Of a stretch of 64,000 bases of DNA, positions 34,527 to 45,749 are shown piece by piece. The number at the start of each line of letters is the position of its first letter. Position 1 is the first letter of the stretch. The stretch covers positions 2,294,001-2,358,000 of the forward strand of contig NC_089457.1 of assembly GCF_026210795.1 (NCBI RefSeq). The letters run 5' to 3'. The stretch comes from Rhizophagus irregularis (lineage: Eukaryota > Glomeromycota > Glomeromycetes > Glomerales > Glomeraceae). Under the pieces are notes generated by a model. That model did not search any database. It was not told the DNA's origin and worked only from the letters and a program-made list of their open reading frames with translations. The position numbers and the translations under genes are program-made.

Positions 34527-36116
34527 TTATACATAATTATAAAAATTATAAAAGCTATAAAATTCCACAATTTTAACTCCTTTAGCTTTAATTTGATCCA
34601 ATAATTTTAATTCCTCATCATTCAATTCTTTGCTCAATCCCGCCATACCAAAAATCTTCAAACTATTGTTACTTCTTTCAATATAATTTAAAATAATTTT
34701 AAGAAATTCTAATTCAATAATATGATTTAAATTAATTATTTCAAAATTATTATGACAATTCTTTAAAAATTCCCCAAACTTATTAAAATTACAAGAATAA
34801 ATAGAAATTTTACTAATGTTAATAGGTATATTATTTGCTAAATTTATAAAAATTTCATTAACATTATTAGAATTATAATAAGAAATATTAATATTTAATA
34901 TACTTATTCTTAAATTTTTTAAATAAGGTAACACTAATAAATTGAAACTGTTATCAATTCTTATTCTTAAAAAAACAAGATTTGGACAATACATTGATAT
35001 ATTTTCAACGACAGGTATTGTTAGATTTTCGATTAATATTAATCTTTGTAATGATTCACCTAAATATTTGATCATTAATGATGTGACGTCAACGTTCCAA
35101 TTATTACGTTTAAATGATAGTTCCTTGAGCTTAAGTGAAGCAAAATTTAAAATTTCACATTGATCTAATAATATAGTACCTTTACAACTTTCAAACGTTA
35201 AATATTTTAAATTATATAAATTACTAAAACTTTTTAAACTAACAATATTGAAGTCACATTTTGTAAATTCAATATGAGCTAAAGAATGCTTTTGAAATTC
35301 CAAAGATAAAAGAATATCATTTAATAATGAATGACAATTCATTATCTTAAATATTTTAAGTTTGTTTTGCTTTTGAATAATTGTGCAAAGCTTTTCCATA
35401 GTGGTAGTGTTGATCAAATTATTGGATGTGCCATGTTGAAACAATGATCTTTGGGTTCGAGGAAGATTAATTATTAATTTTCTCAAATTTCTTGCTATAT
35501 TACTTAAAAATTCTTGTTCGATTTCATTATTAATAAAAGTTCCATTTAAATGAAAAGTTAATGATAATGAATTTAATTTTGTTAAATTTGAAGTGAAATT
35601 TTTAATATTAAAGTTTTTAAAACTTTCTTTATAAAATAAGTGTAATAAAATATCTATTTGTTTAATGTTTCTACTTTGGCGTAAAATTGATTTATGAAAT
35701 ATTGGAATAATATCATCATATATTTTGTTTTGAGAAATTGATAAATCTGAACAATATCCTACAAAACATCTATTAATAACGGAATTTATTGTAAAATGAT
35801 TATAATTTTCTAGATATTTTGGATATTCAAATAATGGTTTGTATTCTTTATCAAAATTAATATTATTAATCTGACTTGGTCCTAGTTGATTCTTTAATTG
35901 TAAAATTTCCGCTTTATTAAAGCAAAAAATTAAGGTCAAGATTATCGGATAATTTTTTTCTGTTATATTTACGAAAGGATTTGCATAAAGTAAAGGAATC
36001 GTTGATTTACACCAAAATCGATTAACTAGTAAACAATTAAATAAAGTCGAACGATCATTTTGAAGGTGTTGTAAAATGTAATAAATACAATCATCTGGTA
36101 AATAAGGTAAAGTCAT
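34527..36116 (-). CDS. F-box protein, family copy B (529 aa)
   Basis: Same family and layout as copy A: F-box at residues 1–48 (MTLPYLPDDCIYYILQHL…LVNRFWC), then an irregular Leu/Asn-rich solenoid. Its front half (about residues 40–215, including NRCFVGYCSDLSISQNK) is nearly identical to copy D and unlike A and C. Its back half (for example SLKSFSNLYNLKYLTFESCK) is like copy C. Intact single exon. The upstream promoter block is weaker (GTACGACCATATTG) and the leader keeps ACTTTCTTTTC. Expected SCF substrate receptor; target unknown. Confidence 0.85.
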   Translation of the reverse strand: MTLPYLPDDCIYYILQHLQNDRSTLFNCLLVNRFWCKSTIPLLYANPFVNITEKNYPIILTLIFCFNKAEILQLKNQLGPSQINNINFDKEYKPLFEYPKYLENYNHFTINSVINRCFVGYCSDLSISQNKIYDDIIPIFHKSILRQSRNIKQIDILLHLFYKESFKNFNIKNFTSNLTKLNSLSLTFHLNGTFINNEIEQEFLSNIARNLRKLIINLPRTQRSLFQHGTSNNLINTTTMEKLCTIIQKQNKLKIFKIMNCHSLLNDILLSLEFQKHSLAHIEFTKCDFNIVSLKSFSNLYNLKYLTFESCKGTILLDQCEILNFASLKLKELSFKRNNWNVDVTSLMIKYLGESLQRLILIENLTIPVVENISMYCPNLVFLRIRIDNSFNLLVLPYLKNLRISILNINISYYNSNNVNEIFINLANNIPINISKISIYSCNFNKFGEFLKNCHNNFEIINLNHIIELEFLKIILNYIERSNNSLKIFGMAGLSKELNDEELKLLDQIKAKGVKIVEFYSFYNFYNYV

Positions 36117-36326
36117 CTTGAAAATTTATGAAAAGAAAAGAAAGTTTTCAAGAAGTATCGAAATAATTTAAGTTTTTTTATAAGCAATATGGTCGTACGT
36201 AATTTTTGTAATACTTAAGGATGATTGGCATCCCAAGGTATCTTTTGTAAAATTCTGTAACACTACCGTACACCTTTCTATTCTTCTATTTAGAAATACA
36301 AATCACGGATTGATCCGTATAAAACC

Positions 36327-36745
36327 TAATACAACACCCCAAGAACACCACCAAAAAATTTCGGTAACGTGACTTTGTATTACTAATCTAAAAATAGTAG
36401 ATATATCGAGTTCTTACTTAAAATAAAGCCGCGTTTCTTGGGCGTATAAAATAAACTATCAAGTTTTGAATAAGAATTTTCCATTTAATACATTATAAAA
36501 ATTATCTTTTTATTACTATTATTAAATTATATAAATAACACGAAGATTTATTGTTAAATTTCTAAAATAATAAATAATTTATTCACTTATTTTAATAAAA
36601 AAAAAACCAATAAATTTTATAAAGTGAAAAGGACTATAACTGATAAAAAATGTTTAAATCAAATGTTTTTTAATTAAGATAAATGTTCCCTCACTTATTT
36701 TTTTTCTTGTTTTCTAAGATAATGTTGTGATCATTTATTTTGTTA
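36327..36745. repeat. Repeat shared with 42337–42665
   Basis: A motif of about 40 bp (CCCCAAGAACACCACC…TTTCGGTAACGTGACT) at about 36334–36374 recurs in the same orientation at about 42338–42378. The following 36485–36745 recurs in inverted orientation at about 42400–42665 (landmarks AGTGAATAAATTATTTATT and CAGTTATAGTCCTTTTCAC). If the motif were the terminal inverted repeat of one element, both arrangements would be explained. That is inference. Confidence 0.65.
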
Positions 36746-36893
36746 CACAGGAGTACATACACGGCAGTCTGTACAACAACTACATTTTTTCACATATACC
36801 CTGCCTCAGTATTTTTACCCTTTTTTACTCTTGTCCTCACCCACCTCATTTTGAGCCAATAACATTTCGCAAAAAACAGTATAAAACCCGAAA

Positions 36894-38415
36894 ATGTCAG
36901 TCACGTTACTCTGTCTTGTCAAAGGAAACACACTCGCGAACGCTTTCCCTGTCCATATAGATAGTGACCAGCTTGTTGGAGACCTCAAGGAGGCTATAAA
37001 AGATAAAATAGATGTTCCTGCTGGTTTCAAAGCGAAGGAACTCAAGTTATGGAATGTGTCGATCCCTGACGATCAGGACGATCTCTTGAGGAATCTCACT
37101 CTCAATGACGGGGACGAACTCCTTGCGACAAGAGAAATAGCGACTATTGGTCCGAGAAACCGCCTAAGAGACATATTCATGTCTTAGTCGAACGACTCGA
37201 ACCACCTGTCTCGACCGTCACTTCGAGTGGCGAAGAGGAATTACTTGACCAAGTCGCTTCGTTGCAGGCATTACTCAACAAGTCCGTGCATGGTACGTAT
37301 TTTTTCAGTGACGGCCCGTCACGAAAATTTGCCAAGAAATTTGGGCGACCTGAGGTCGCTGAAATCTTCAGGTTATGAAACCGTTTCCTCGGGAAACGAT
37401 GTTTCACGTCAAATTACTTAACCTGGTTGTTGCATTGCAGTGTTCGACGTTGTCGTTAGTTCGAAGCGAACGAAGAGTTTCAAGTGGACAGTGAATATCG
37501 AACACGCGACCCTCGATGGCCTCAAAAACTCCATACGCGCTATGAATCAGACACCAGCACTCGAAAATGATGGAGCAGTACTTAACATGTTAAATGACAG
37601 TGGAAAATTCTCTCCTCGTGACGATCAAGACCTGCGTGAGATGCTTCAGGTGTTCGTGTCAAAAAGTAACTTCAAGTTCACTGTGTTAATAGAGACGCCA
37701 TCGAAGCCCTTCAACGAGGACCTTTCCAAAAGTATGCGAACTCTACGGCCTTAGCGATGACCCGAATCCCAGCATTGACGTGTATCCCGTTTTTTCGTGC
37801 GGTAGTGCAGACACCAAGAATGAGAAATACAAAGAAGCGTTGCGTAAACTTTTTGACGAATTGGAGACGAGAGTTGCAACAACTCCTATCGACGTATCCT
37901 ATGAGGCCACCAAAAATATCTACTTGTATACTTATCTCGTCTCTGCAACTTACCCGTTCAAGGATCAAGTCAAGGTCGTACCAGAGAAGCTGATCGAGGG
38001 AAAAAATGGGCGCGGGAATCTTGACTATAGTATTGAATCACGTACGACCGGGAGAATTATCGGTCTAGTTGAAGTCAAAAAAGATGGCTTTAAGCAGGGA
38101 TTCGCACAAGCCACTGTACAGTTGGAATCGTCACTAGCTCGTAAGCGCAAAGCAAATGAAATTGGATGATGGACATGGGTTTGATAAAGTATGGGGGATC
38201 GTAACAGATGCGGAGAAATGGTACTTTATGGAATGTACGCAAGGCAGTGAAGGTAAATTATCATTTAGTTGTCGAAGCCTCTATTTGTTGCGTACGAAGA
38301 TGCGATGAAAGACATGGCGGAAAGGTCCTTGGTCATATTATCATGGTTGTTGGAAGAGTCACAAAAGGCGGATTCAGCTGTTAACTTAGATAAAGAGAGG
38401 GATAGGTCAGGATAG
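36894..38415 (+). pseudogene. Crinkler (CRN) effector-like gene with REase-type C-terminus, frameshifted
   Basis: The gene opens with a CRN header: MSVTLLCLVKGN, then IDSDQLVGDLKEAIK and LKLWNVSIP (about 80 residues, ubiquitin-like). In intact relatives this header routes the protein. The frame shifts near 37138, just before DYWSEKPPKRHIHVL, so the plain reading stops after 97 residues. A GT–AG intron (37293–37440) follows. A second shift near 37722 precedes FPKVCELYGLSDDPNP. The restriction-nuclease-like core (LDYSIE … GLVEVKK … GFAQATVQLESSL) is readable at 37990–38150. Two more shifts occur near 38167 and 38270. G+C is visibly higher than in the neighbourhood. A TATAAAA word lies only about 13 bp before the ATG. 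At least four indels make a full product impossible. Confidence 0.8.
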
Positions 38416-38719
38416 AAAATTAGTCATATATCACGAGCAAAGTCCCGAGCCTTTGTATTATTTTACTTCGTACTTCTATCACCTGTATAATTGGATGCGT
38501 CCCAAATTTGTATTTATCTTTTATTTGTATTAATAAAAAATTTATTTATGACGTTCACGTCAAAAACACGCATACACGTAGCATGTTAAAATCACTAGCC
38601 CGATGTAGACAAAACATTTACTCGAAAATTTTATTAATTATACATATATTTTTATTACACTGCATATATACTAAATTGAGTTCCAAGGCTATCACGTGAT
38701 GCATCACACAGTATTCTTA
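38416..38719. other. Spacer between two convergent Crinkler-type pseudogenes
   Basis: AT-rich, with ATTATACATATATTTTTATT-like shared terminator sequence. No gene. Confidence 0.4.
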
Positions 38720-40762
38720 CTAACTAGCCCTTTTTTTCCCTTTACTCCCTTCACTTTGATTTCCACTGGACCTTTTTGCAGGGATAGAAGCCGATGGCTC
38801 TTCAACAGTTGATAAATTCGAAACTCCTTCCTCAATTGTTGCGGTAGATGACGTTCTTGGTAAATTTGGTAAATTTCTAGAACCTCCAGAACTTAAATCA
38901 ATTCCAAGAACGTATTGCTTAACATGATTTTTAATCCAACGTGGCAATCTCCGAGAAACGTCATCTTTAGAAGTAACAAAATTCTGCTTTTGGTAATTGC
39001 CACATAACTTTTCTGGCACAACAAAGTAAAAAGAGATTCATAAAGCAACTTCAGGCCAACCACCTTAATAGGATGATTTGTAGCGATAGTAATCTGAAAA
39101 AGCTTATCAGGTGCAACAATTGCATCAATTAAAAGGAGAAAGTTTTACTTTCTGGTTGATAGTATTTATCATTTTCAATCGATTCAACATTAGAAAATTT
39201 GAGTATCTCATCCTGCTTATTCAAAGTTTCAGTTAATAGATTGTCATTACTATCGGGTTCTAAGGAACGAACACGAAAAGGTCCTCCTTTTCGAAATATC
39301 CGGTGAACAATCTGCTCAAAATAGCAACCAAAGTACGCATTATTAATACTTTTTTCTCGTGCTATGCATGCTTCTACTTCTGCCTGTAATCGTCTTATTA
39401 TTGAATCTTTGAGCCTCTCATATATAATTTCACCTACATAGTCAGACGCATATTTTATAATTGTTTCTGTATAGTATTCTTCAGCAATATAATTGATCTC
39501 GTCTTCATCTACAGTGTTTTCCTCATCTTTCAAATCATTATTATCCTCCGGAACGTTTTTCCATATATGAACAAGTATATGACTCACGCAATGTATTGGA
39601 AAATTTTCTCATCACAAGTGTCAACCGCTTGTGTAAGCTTACGTTGAATACTACTATTTAGAGCTTCCTTTAAAATATACCGAGGGATCCCTCCCCACTT
39701 TACATACAACTCACTAACCAATTTTTCATCAAGATTTTCGAAAAGATTTTGTCTACAATAATTAATTTCTTTCCAAGTCCATACTGGCATGATTAGTATG
39801 GTTACTGAGTCACCCTCACTCTTATCAAAGTCATGATAGTGACTCTTCATTGGTGAAGAAATAAGAATTGTCTTAGCAACAGAAGCATTATATGGTTTTT
39901 TCCCATCAACGATATACCAAGTATCTTTTTTATACAGGTAATTTCTTATAATTTTGTGATCTATAGCCTCGCTAAGATAGAAACCCTTACCCTCTTTAAA
40001 GAGGATAACACTACCTTTCATAGTATGGAGTTCGTATACAATCGTTTTATCTTTTGTCAGGAGATCATAAAGTAAGTAATAGCCGAAAAATGTTTTTCCG
40101 ACTCCAGGATTACCCGAGATACGTAAATTTCTTATTTCAGGTTTCGAAACGATGTCGAGCAGGTCTTTGTAGCAATTACGAATAAACAGTCTTGATGGTT
40201 GATTATCTAGTCCAAAAAAATTGGTATCATAGGCCAACTTTAAAAGTTCACTTGTTTTTGCATCAAATTCCGTATCTTTCAAATCTTGTATAAACTTATA
40301 GAACTAGATCCTCAGTCATCTGGGAAGACGCTATATAATAAGAAGAAATAAGTTAAGTTATGACAGCGAAAAATCAGTATAAGTATCAAAAGCTAAGTCA
40401 AGCACCGTTCCGACTCACTTACCAGCAACAGGTCCTACGGTAGCAAATTCTACGACAACGCGAATGTGTTTTTTGGACGGGTTTGACGATAAGAAGCAGG
40501 AAAGAAAAGCACAAGATTAATTAAGTATTCGGTATTATTGGCGAATATGACAGAAAGCTTATGTTTGATAAAATCTGTGAGAGAACGTACCAGGCCTTAA
40601 GACTTTTCTCAAACAAGAAACCACCTCATCATCAGAACAACCAGAAATGAAGAGCTCTAATTCCTTTCTTTTATCTGAATTATTAACGAAGTAAGCGCGT
40701 AGGTCACTTTTTTCATCTGGTGTCAAATCGAGACCTGCGATTGCATCATAGACGATAGACAT
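38720..40762 (-). pseudogene. Crinkler/RHS-type P-loop NTPase gene, frameshifted
   Basis: Exon 1 (40591–40762) encodes MSIVYDAIAGLDLTPDEKSD… and ends at a good donor (GTACGT). A second exon-like piece (VVVEFATVGPVA) ends at GTAAGT near 40425. Next comes the main block, 39584–40282: FGLDNQPSRLFIRNCYKDLL, Walker A GNPGVGKT with FFGYYLLYDLL, and a Walker B-like WYIVDGKKP. The SSPMKSHYHDF and WGGIPRYIL segments complete it. This order is that of the RHS-type P-loop NTPases found in CRN proteins. Frame breaks lie near 40300, 39590, 39125 and 39035. The tail (38720–39019) is Ser-rich and basic, ending GSKGKKRAS. The usual CRN header is not seen at the start. Inactive unless read from alternative transcripts. 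Confidence 0.75.
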
Positions 40763-40935
40763 AATTACTTCTTGTTAAGACTTGCAGTTGTACACTTGTA
40801 CAAGTCCGATTCTTGATAAAAGATGGACTATATATGAGAAATCGATTGTCGCACAGATTGATCCGCAATTGGCTGATTTGTAACATACGAAGTTTTAATT
40901 ATTTCAGAATCAGGTGCTACTTTTAGGAATCGTAT

Positions 40936-41819
40936 GATCAAATTGTTCGTTAAAATAATCTCGTAAAAGATGAATTAAATAACTAATAGTTACACTGCAT
41001 ATAAAATCGTTATAATTTGAAATAATGGAGTAGTGAAGCGATCTGTGAATAATGTTAATTATCCGGATCAAATTTATGTAAATATTCGTGAATAATTATT
41101 AATTTGACGGATATCCATGGATGCTTTACGGATTAATGAATAATCCCTCATGGATAATTGAGCAGACGTCTATTGTACTATATTTACTATATTTTAATAT
41201 TTTAGAAAAATGACCAAAAATGATCACGCGTATCATTATCCTGCTCTTTATTATTATTTAAAGGTTTAATAAAGTATCATTAATATAAACTTTGATACAT
41301 ACTAATTAGTACTGGTTAAAGGTTTTCGTATATTAGTAGAAAGTTTTTTAGTTTTGTATCTTTTCGACGGTTGGTTAAACAGAAGTTACACGTTCTTGCA
41401 AGATTTTCTTTGATTTTTTCCGGACGTATTACTTTACAATTTCTACATATTAAAAAAAAATTGGCGTAAGGACAAAGGATAAAACCATGATTTTGATATT
41501 TGAATAATTATATTATGCATAATCTAACCAATAATCGGAGAAACTTGGAGGAGTTGCTATATGAGTTTCACCACAACATTTAATGAAAATTTTCATTATT
41601 ATTATTATTATTATTATTTATTAAACATTCCAAATCTAGAATTATGTACACTAAAAAGGTTAGGAAGGTCACACTTTACGTTTCTAATTATTTTAATTGA
41701 ATTTTTAGAATTTTTTTTTCTAATTATTTATTCATTCTTCAAGAAGCGTGTACTTAATAAAATTTTTTTAATTATTTATTTACGCAAATATATTCATTAC
41801 ATAATTTATCCTAAAATTA
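40936..41819 (+). repeat. Interspersed repeat, inverted partner of 8350–9178
   Basis: Reverse-complement match to 8350–9178 over about 830 bp, with one extra piece of about 50 bp near 41390–41445 and a longer ATT run (41595–41620). Divergence is only a few percent by eye. One edge abuts the CCGGAT-rich element that follows. Confidence 0.85.
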
Positions 41820-41821
41820 GT

Positions 41822-42320
41822 GCTACGATCCGTAATCCGGTCAATTCGGATTGATCGTTCATCCGAATTGAAATCGGATATACCTATCCGATTTTTTGAC
41901 CGATTTTTAATTCTGACCAGCATTATAGTTAGCTTGGGCCAGTACTAAAAGTTTAGGCAGAGCTAACTCTCGTTATTGAAACTTCAATTCCGCCCAAAAT
42001 TACAATTTCGGCCAGAATTAAGATTAGTTTGACGATCCGGATTGAATCCGGATGTGCCAATTCAATCCGGATGGTCTTTTAGAACTCGGATCTAGTGTTT
42101 AGATCCGGATAAAACCTCAAATATTTTAACGTGGGATTATGATTAAAAAAGGTTACAAATTTCGGCTTTGAGTGGACTATAATTTCGGCCAGAATTAAAA
42201 TAATATTATTCCATAAATTTTTATTAATTTTGGTGGTCCCAACCTAAATTAACCGAGCCGGTATCCGGATAAAAACCGGATAAAACCGCTACGGATCGAA
42301 ACTCTACTCGGATCGTACCT
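41822..42320. mobile_element. CCGGAT-rich foldback element
   Basis: The left end has GCTACGATCCGTAATCCGG; the right end has CCGGATAAAACCGCTACGGA and CGGATCGTACC. Many CCGGAT/ATCCGG and TTTCGGCCAGAATTA words occur in both orientations between them. No protein. The boundaries are approximate and no target duplication was resolved. Confidence 0.55.
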
Positions 42321-42336
42321 CTACCTAAAATTAACT

Positions 42337-42665
42337 ACCCCAAGAACACCACCAAAAAATTTTCGGTAACGTGACTTGATGAGTTTTATTGGTCAGATTT
42401 ATTTTGTACAACATTAGAAAAAATTTCGCGGCTTTTTTCAAGAAAAAAAATAAGCAAGGGAACATTTATCTTAAAAATACTTGTAGATTTCATAAAAAAA
42501 AATTAAAGAAACATTTAATTTAAACATTTCTTATCAGTTATAGTCCTTTTCACTTTATAAAATTTATTGATTTTTTTTTATTAAAATAAGTGAATAAATT
42601 ATTTATTATTTTAGAAATTTAACAATAAATAATAAAAAGATAGTTTTTATAATGTAAGCTTCCAA
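42337..42665. repeat. Repeat shared with 36327–36745
   Basis: It carries the CCCCAAGAACACCACC / CGGTAACGTGACTT motif, followed by about 260 bp that is the reverse complement of 36485–36745. See that entry for the interpretation. Confidence 0.65.
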
Positions 42666-43124
42666 TAAAAATTTATTGGTATTGTGGCATTGGAAGGCTT
42701 AGAATTGGAAGTATTGGAAGATTTGAATCCTCCAATGCACATCACTGATATATACCGTATAATATAAAGAATAGTGTAACATACGCAAATTGGTTCAGTT
42801 CATTATACTTATGTCCCGTGCTATTTATACTTTTCTAATAACCTGACTACCCAACCCGGCTATCTGGCAACCCGACAATCAAATTTCTTAAGTCCCGTAT
42901 ATTTGAAATTTTGCTGTAAATAAAAGTTTTTTATCTAGATTAAATCATAGTTATTTAATCCAGATGACGGATTTCACTCAGATCGAAGCGGTTACATGTT
43001 GGTCGGAGATAAATTAGAGTTATGAATTATTACATAGGAGAAATAATCATTTGGGAAATTCCCAAAATAATATACGCATTTATCAATTATTTCCTTGTTA
43101 GGCATTAAACAATAATCCCACATT
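42666..43124. other. Intergenic spacer
   Basis: A short stretch with repeated TTGGAAG words (about 42685–42735). No gene. Confidence 0.35.
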
Positions 43125-43612
43125 CCCAATATTGATATCCGGACTTTTCGCTGAAGTTCATCTCACTGAAACCCATTTTGTCGAAGCAATTTCGCCAAAG
43201 AATGTTTCACCGAAGTGCCATTTCGCTGAAATGGACATGGACATTTCTCCGAATGACCATTTTGCTGAAGGACATTTCGCTGAAGCAATTTCGCCAAAAG
43301 GATATTTTGCCGAAGATATGGAATTTATTAAATTTCCTTTTCTTTTTCAAGACAAACAGATTATTTACACACTGTAAGTCGCGTCTGTTTAATTTTTTTT
43401 TTTACTGTAATTAATTTATTCGCTCTGTAAAAAAAGTCGGTGATTAAGGAAATATGTTAATCACTAACATTTTTGGCGAAAGGTCTTTCGACGAAATGGA
43501 AGGTTCAGGAATAGGATTCGGCGAGATGTCTTCGATGAAACGCCAGTTCGCCGAAATATCCCTTCGGAGAAATGGACTTTGGTGAAATGTACTGTAACCC
43601 AATATTACGTGT
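43125..43612. mobile_element. Foldback element with TTTCGCTGAAG / TTCGGCGAAAT unit arrays
   Basis: The left arm (43140–43320) contains about a dozen degenerate units around ATTTCGCTGAAG. The right arm (43470–43605) contains inverted units such as TTCGGCGAGATG and TTCGCCGAAAT, ending at TACTGTAAC. The middle is plain AT-rich DNA. The same build is seen at 31271 and 60225. Open frames across the arms are repeat artefacts. Confidence 0.7.
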
Positions 43613-44159
43613 AAAAAACATGTATTTTCAGTATTTTCAGGTAGAATAATCGTGCTAATGAACTTGTCAATCGTACTGACACTATCTTTCGATTACAAAC
43701 TGTGGGATTTATGCTGAATTTTATTTTGAAATATTTTTGTAGGGATTGAGAACTGTGATAGTGGCGCATCAGCCTTCATCACCCTGGAGAGGAAAGGAGG
43801 AACAGTAGTAAGAAATCCTTATAAAATTACTTTTAAGAATTACCAGTTTTATTATAAAAATTATTATAATAAAAACTTGTTAATTTTACATGTATATAAA
43901 AAAAATAGAATATACATTGTTGCAGAATTTTTTTTTAAAAAAGAATTTAACGATTTAATTTTATGTGCTTAAAAAAAAAACAAAAACAAAAAAACAATTA
44001 TTATTAACGTTCCATTTTATGTTTATTTAATAATAATTAATGAGAAAAGTAATAATAACTGATGGCAATATTTTGCTTTATTTAATGAATAAAATAAATA
44101 AATAAATCAAATCAACTCTTTAAATCCTTCCTTAGCTTACTAAATATTAATACTAAATA
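43613..44159. other. Intergenic spacer, 3' flank of F-box C
   Basis: AT-rich. Contains TTTATTTAATGAATAAAAT near 44080–44100, the counterpart of the A-copy 3' end. Nothing else supported. Confidence 0.4.
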
Positions 44160-45749
44160 TTACGACATATCATTACAAGTGCTATGAAAATCCATTATTT
44201 TTACTCCTTTAGCTTTAATTTGATTAAATAAATTTAATTCCTCATCATTCAAATTTTTATCCAATCTCGTCATACCAATAATCTTTAAACTATTGTTATT
44301 CCTTTCAATATAATTTAAAACAATTTTAAGAAATTCTAATTCAATGATTTGATTTAAATTAATTATTTCAAAATTACCATGACAATTTTCTAAAAATTCC
44401 TTAACCTTATTGGATTTACGAGAACAAATAGAAATTTTACTAATGTTAATAGGTATATTTTTTGCTAAACTTATAACAAATTCATTAATATTATTAGAAC
44501 TATAATAAGGAATATTAATATTTAATATTCTTATCCTTAAATTTTTAAATAAAGGCAACACTAATAAATTAAAATGTGTACTATTACTAATTCTTATTTT
44601 TAAAAAAATAAGATTTGGGCAATACACTGATATTTTTTCAACGACAGGTATTGTTAGATTTTCGATTAATATTAATCTTTGTAATGATGCGCCTAAATAT
44701 TTGATCATTAATGATGTGACGTCAACGTTCCAAATATTGCGTATAAATGATAATTCCTTGAGCTTAAATGAAGCAAAATTTAAAACTTCACATTGATCTA
44801 ATAATATAATACCTTTACAACTTTCAAATGTTAAATATTTTAAATTATATAAATTACTAAAACTTTTTAAACTAACATTATTAAAGTCACATTTTGTAAA
44901 TTCAATATGAGCTAAAGAATGCTTTTGAAATTCTAGAGATAAAAGAATATTATTTAATAAAGAATGGCAATTCATTATCTTAAGTATTTTAAGTTTGTTT
45001 TGCTTTTGAATAATTGTACGAAGCTTTTCCATAATAGTATTGATCAAGTTATTGGGGGCGATGTGTTGAAACAATGGTCTTAGAGTTTGAGGAAAATTAA
45101 TTATTAATTTTCTCAAATTTGAACAAATACTTGCTATATTGCTTAAAAATTCTTGTTCAATTTCACTATTAACAAGGTAATATAAATAAAAATTTAACGA
45201 TAATGAACTTAATCTTGTTAAATTTAAAGTGAAATTTTGAATATTAAAATTTTTAAAATTTTCACTATAAAATAAATATAAGAAAGTATCTAACTGTTTG
45301 ATATTTCTACTTTGACGTAAAATTGAATGATGAAATATTGGAATAGTACAATATATTTTATTCCGAGAAATTAATGAACCTGAACATAATTTTAAAAAAA
45401 GTCTACGAATTACGGAATTTATTTCAAAATAATTATAATTTTCCAAATATTTTGGATATTCAAATAATGGTTTGTGCTCTTCATCGAAATTAATATTATT
45501 AACCTGGCTTAGACCAAGTTGTTTCTTCAATTGTAAAATTTCCGTTTTATTAAAGCAAAAAATTAAGGTCAAGATTATCGGATAATTTTTTTCAGTTATA
45601 TTTTCGAAAGGATTTGCATAAAGCAAAGGAATAGTTGATTTACACCAAAATCTATTAACTAATAAACAATTAAATAATGTTGACCGATCATTTTGAAGGT
45701 ATTGTAAAATATAATAAATACAATCGTCCGCTAGATAAGGCAACGTCAT
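44160..45749 (-). CDS. F-box protein, family copy C (529 aa)
   Basis: F-box at residues 1–48 (MTLPYLADDCIYYILQYL … LVNRFWC). In the front half it shares A-type residues (FLKLCS…SRNKIYCTIPIFH and LASICSNLRKL-like text). From about residue 215 it switches to B-type text (NNLINT…MEKL, MNCHSLL, SLKSFSNLYNLKYLTFESCK). The extreme C-terminus differs from the others (MDFHSTCNDMS). Intact single exon. The upstream block GTACAACCATATGACT (complement of 45817–45832), a TATATAAG and the CTCCGTAAAACTTTC leader are well preserved. Expected SCF substrate receptor. Confidence 0.85.
   Translation of the reverse strand: MTLPYLADDCIYYILQYLQNDRSTLFNCLLVNRFWCKSTIPLLYANPFENITEKNYPIILTLIFCFNKTEILQLKKQLGLSQVNNINFDEEHKPLFEYPKYLENYNYFEINSVIRRLFLKLCSGSLISRNKIYCTIPIFHHSILRQSRNIKQLDTFLYLFYSENFKNFNIQNFTLNLTRLSSLSLNFYLYYLVNSEIEQEFLSNIASICSNLRKLIINFPQTLRPLFQHIAPNNLINTIMEKLRTIIQKQNKLKILKIMNCHSLLNNILLSLEFQKHSLAHIEFTKCDFNNVSLKSFSNLYNLKYLTFESCKGIILLDQCEVLNFASFKLKELSFIRNIWNVDVTSLMIKYLGASLQRLILIENLTIPVVEKISVYCPNLIFLKIRISNSTHFNLLVLPLFKNLRIRILNINIPYYSSNNINEFVISLAKNIPINISKISICSRKSNKVKEFLENCHGNFEIINLNQIIELEFLKIVLNYIERNNNSLKIIGMTRLDKNLNDEELNLFNQIKAKGVKIMDFHSTCNDMS

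Noticed and set aside
43132-43414. Two overlapping frames with repeated FAE/ISPK words
   Set aside because: Translation of the short-unit array of a foldback element.
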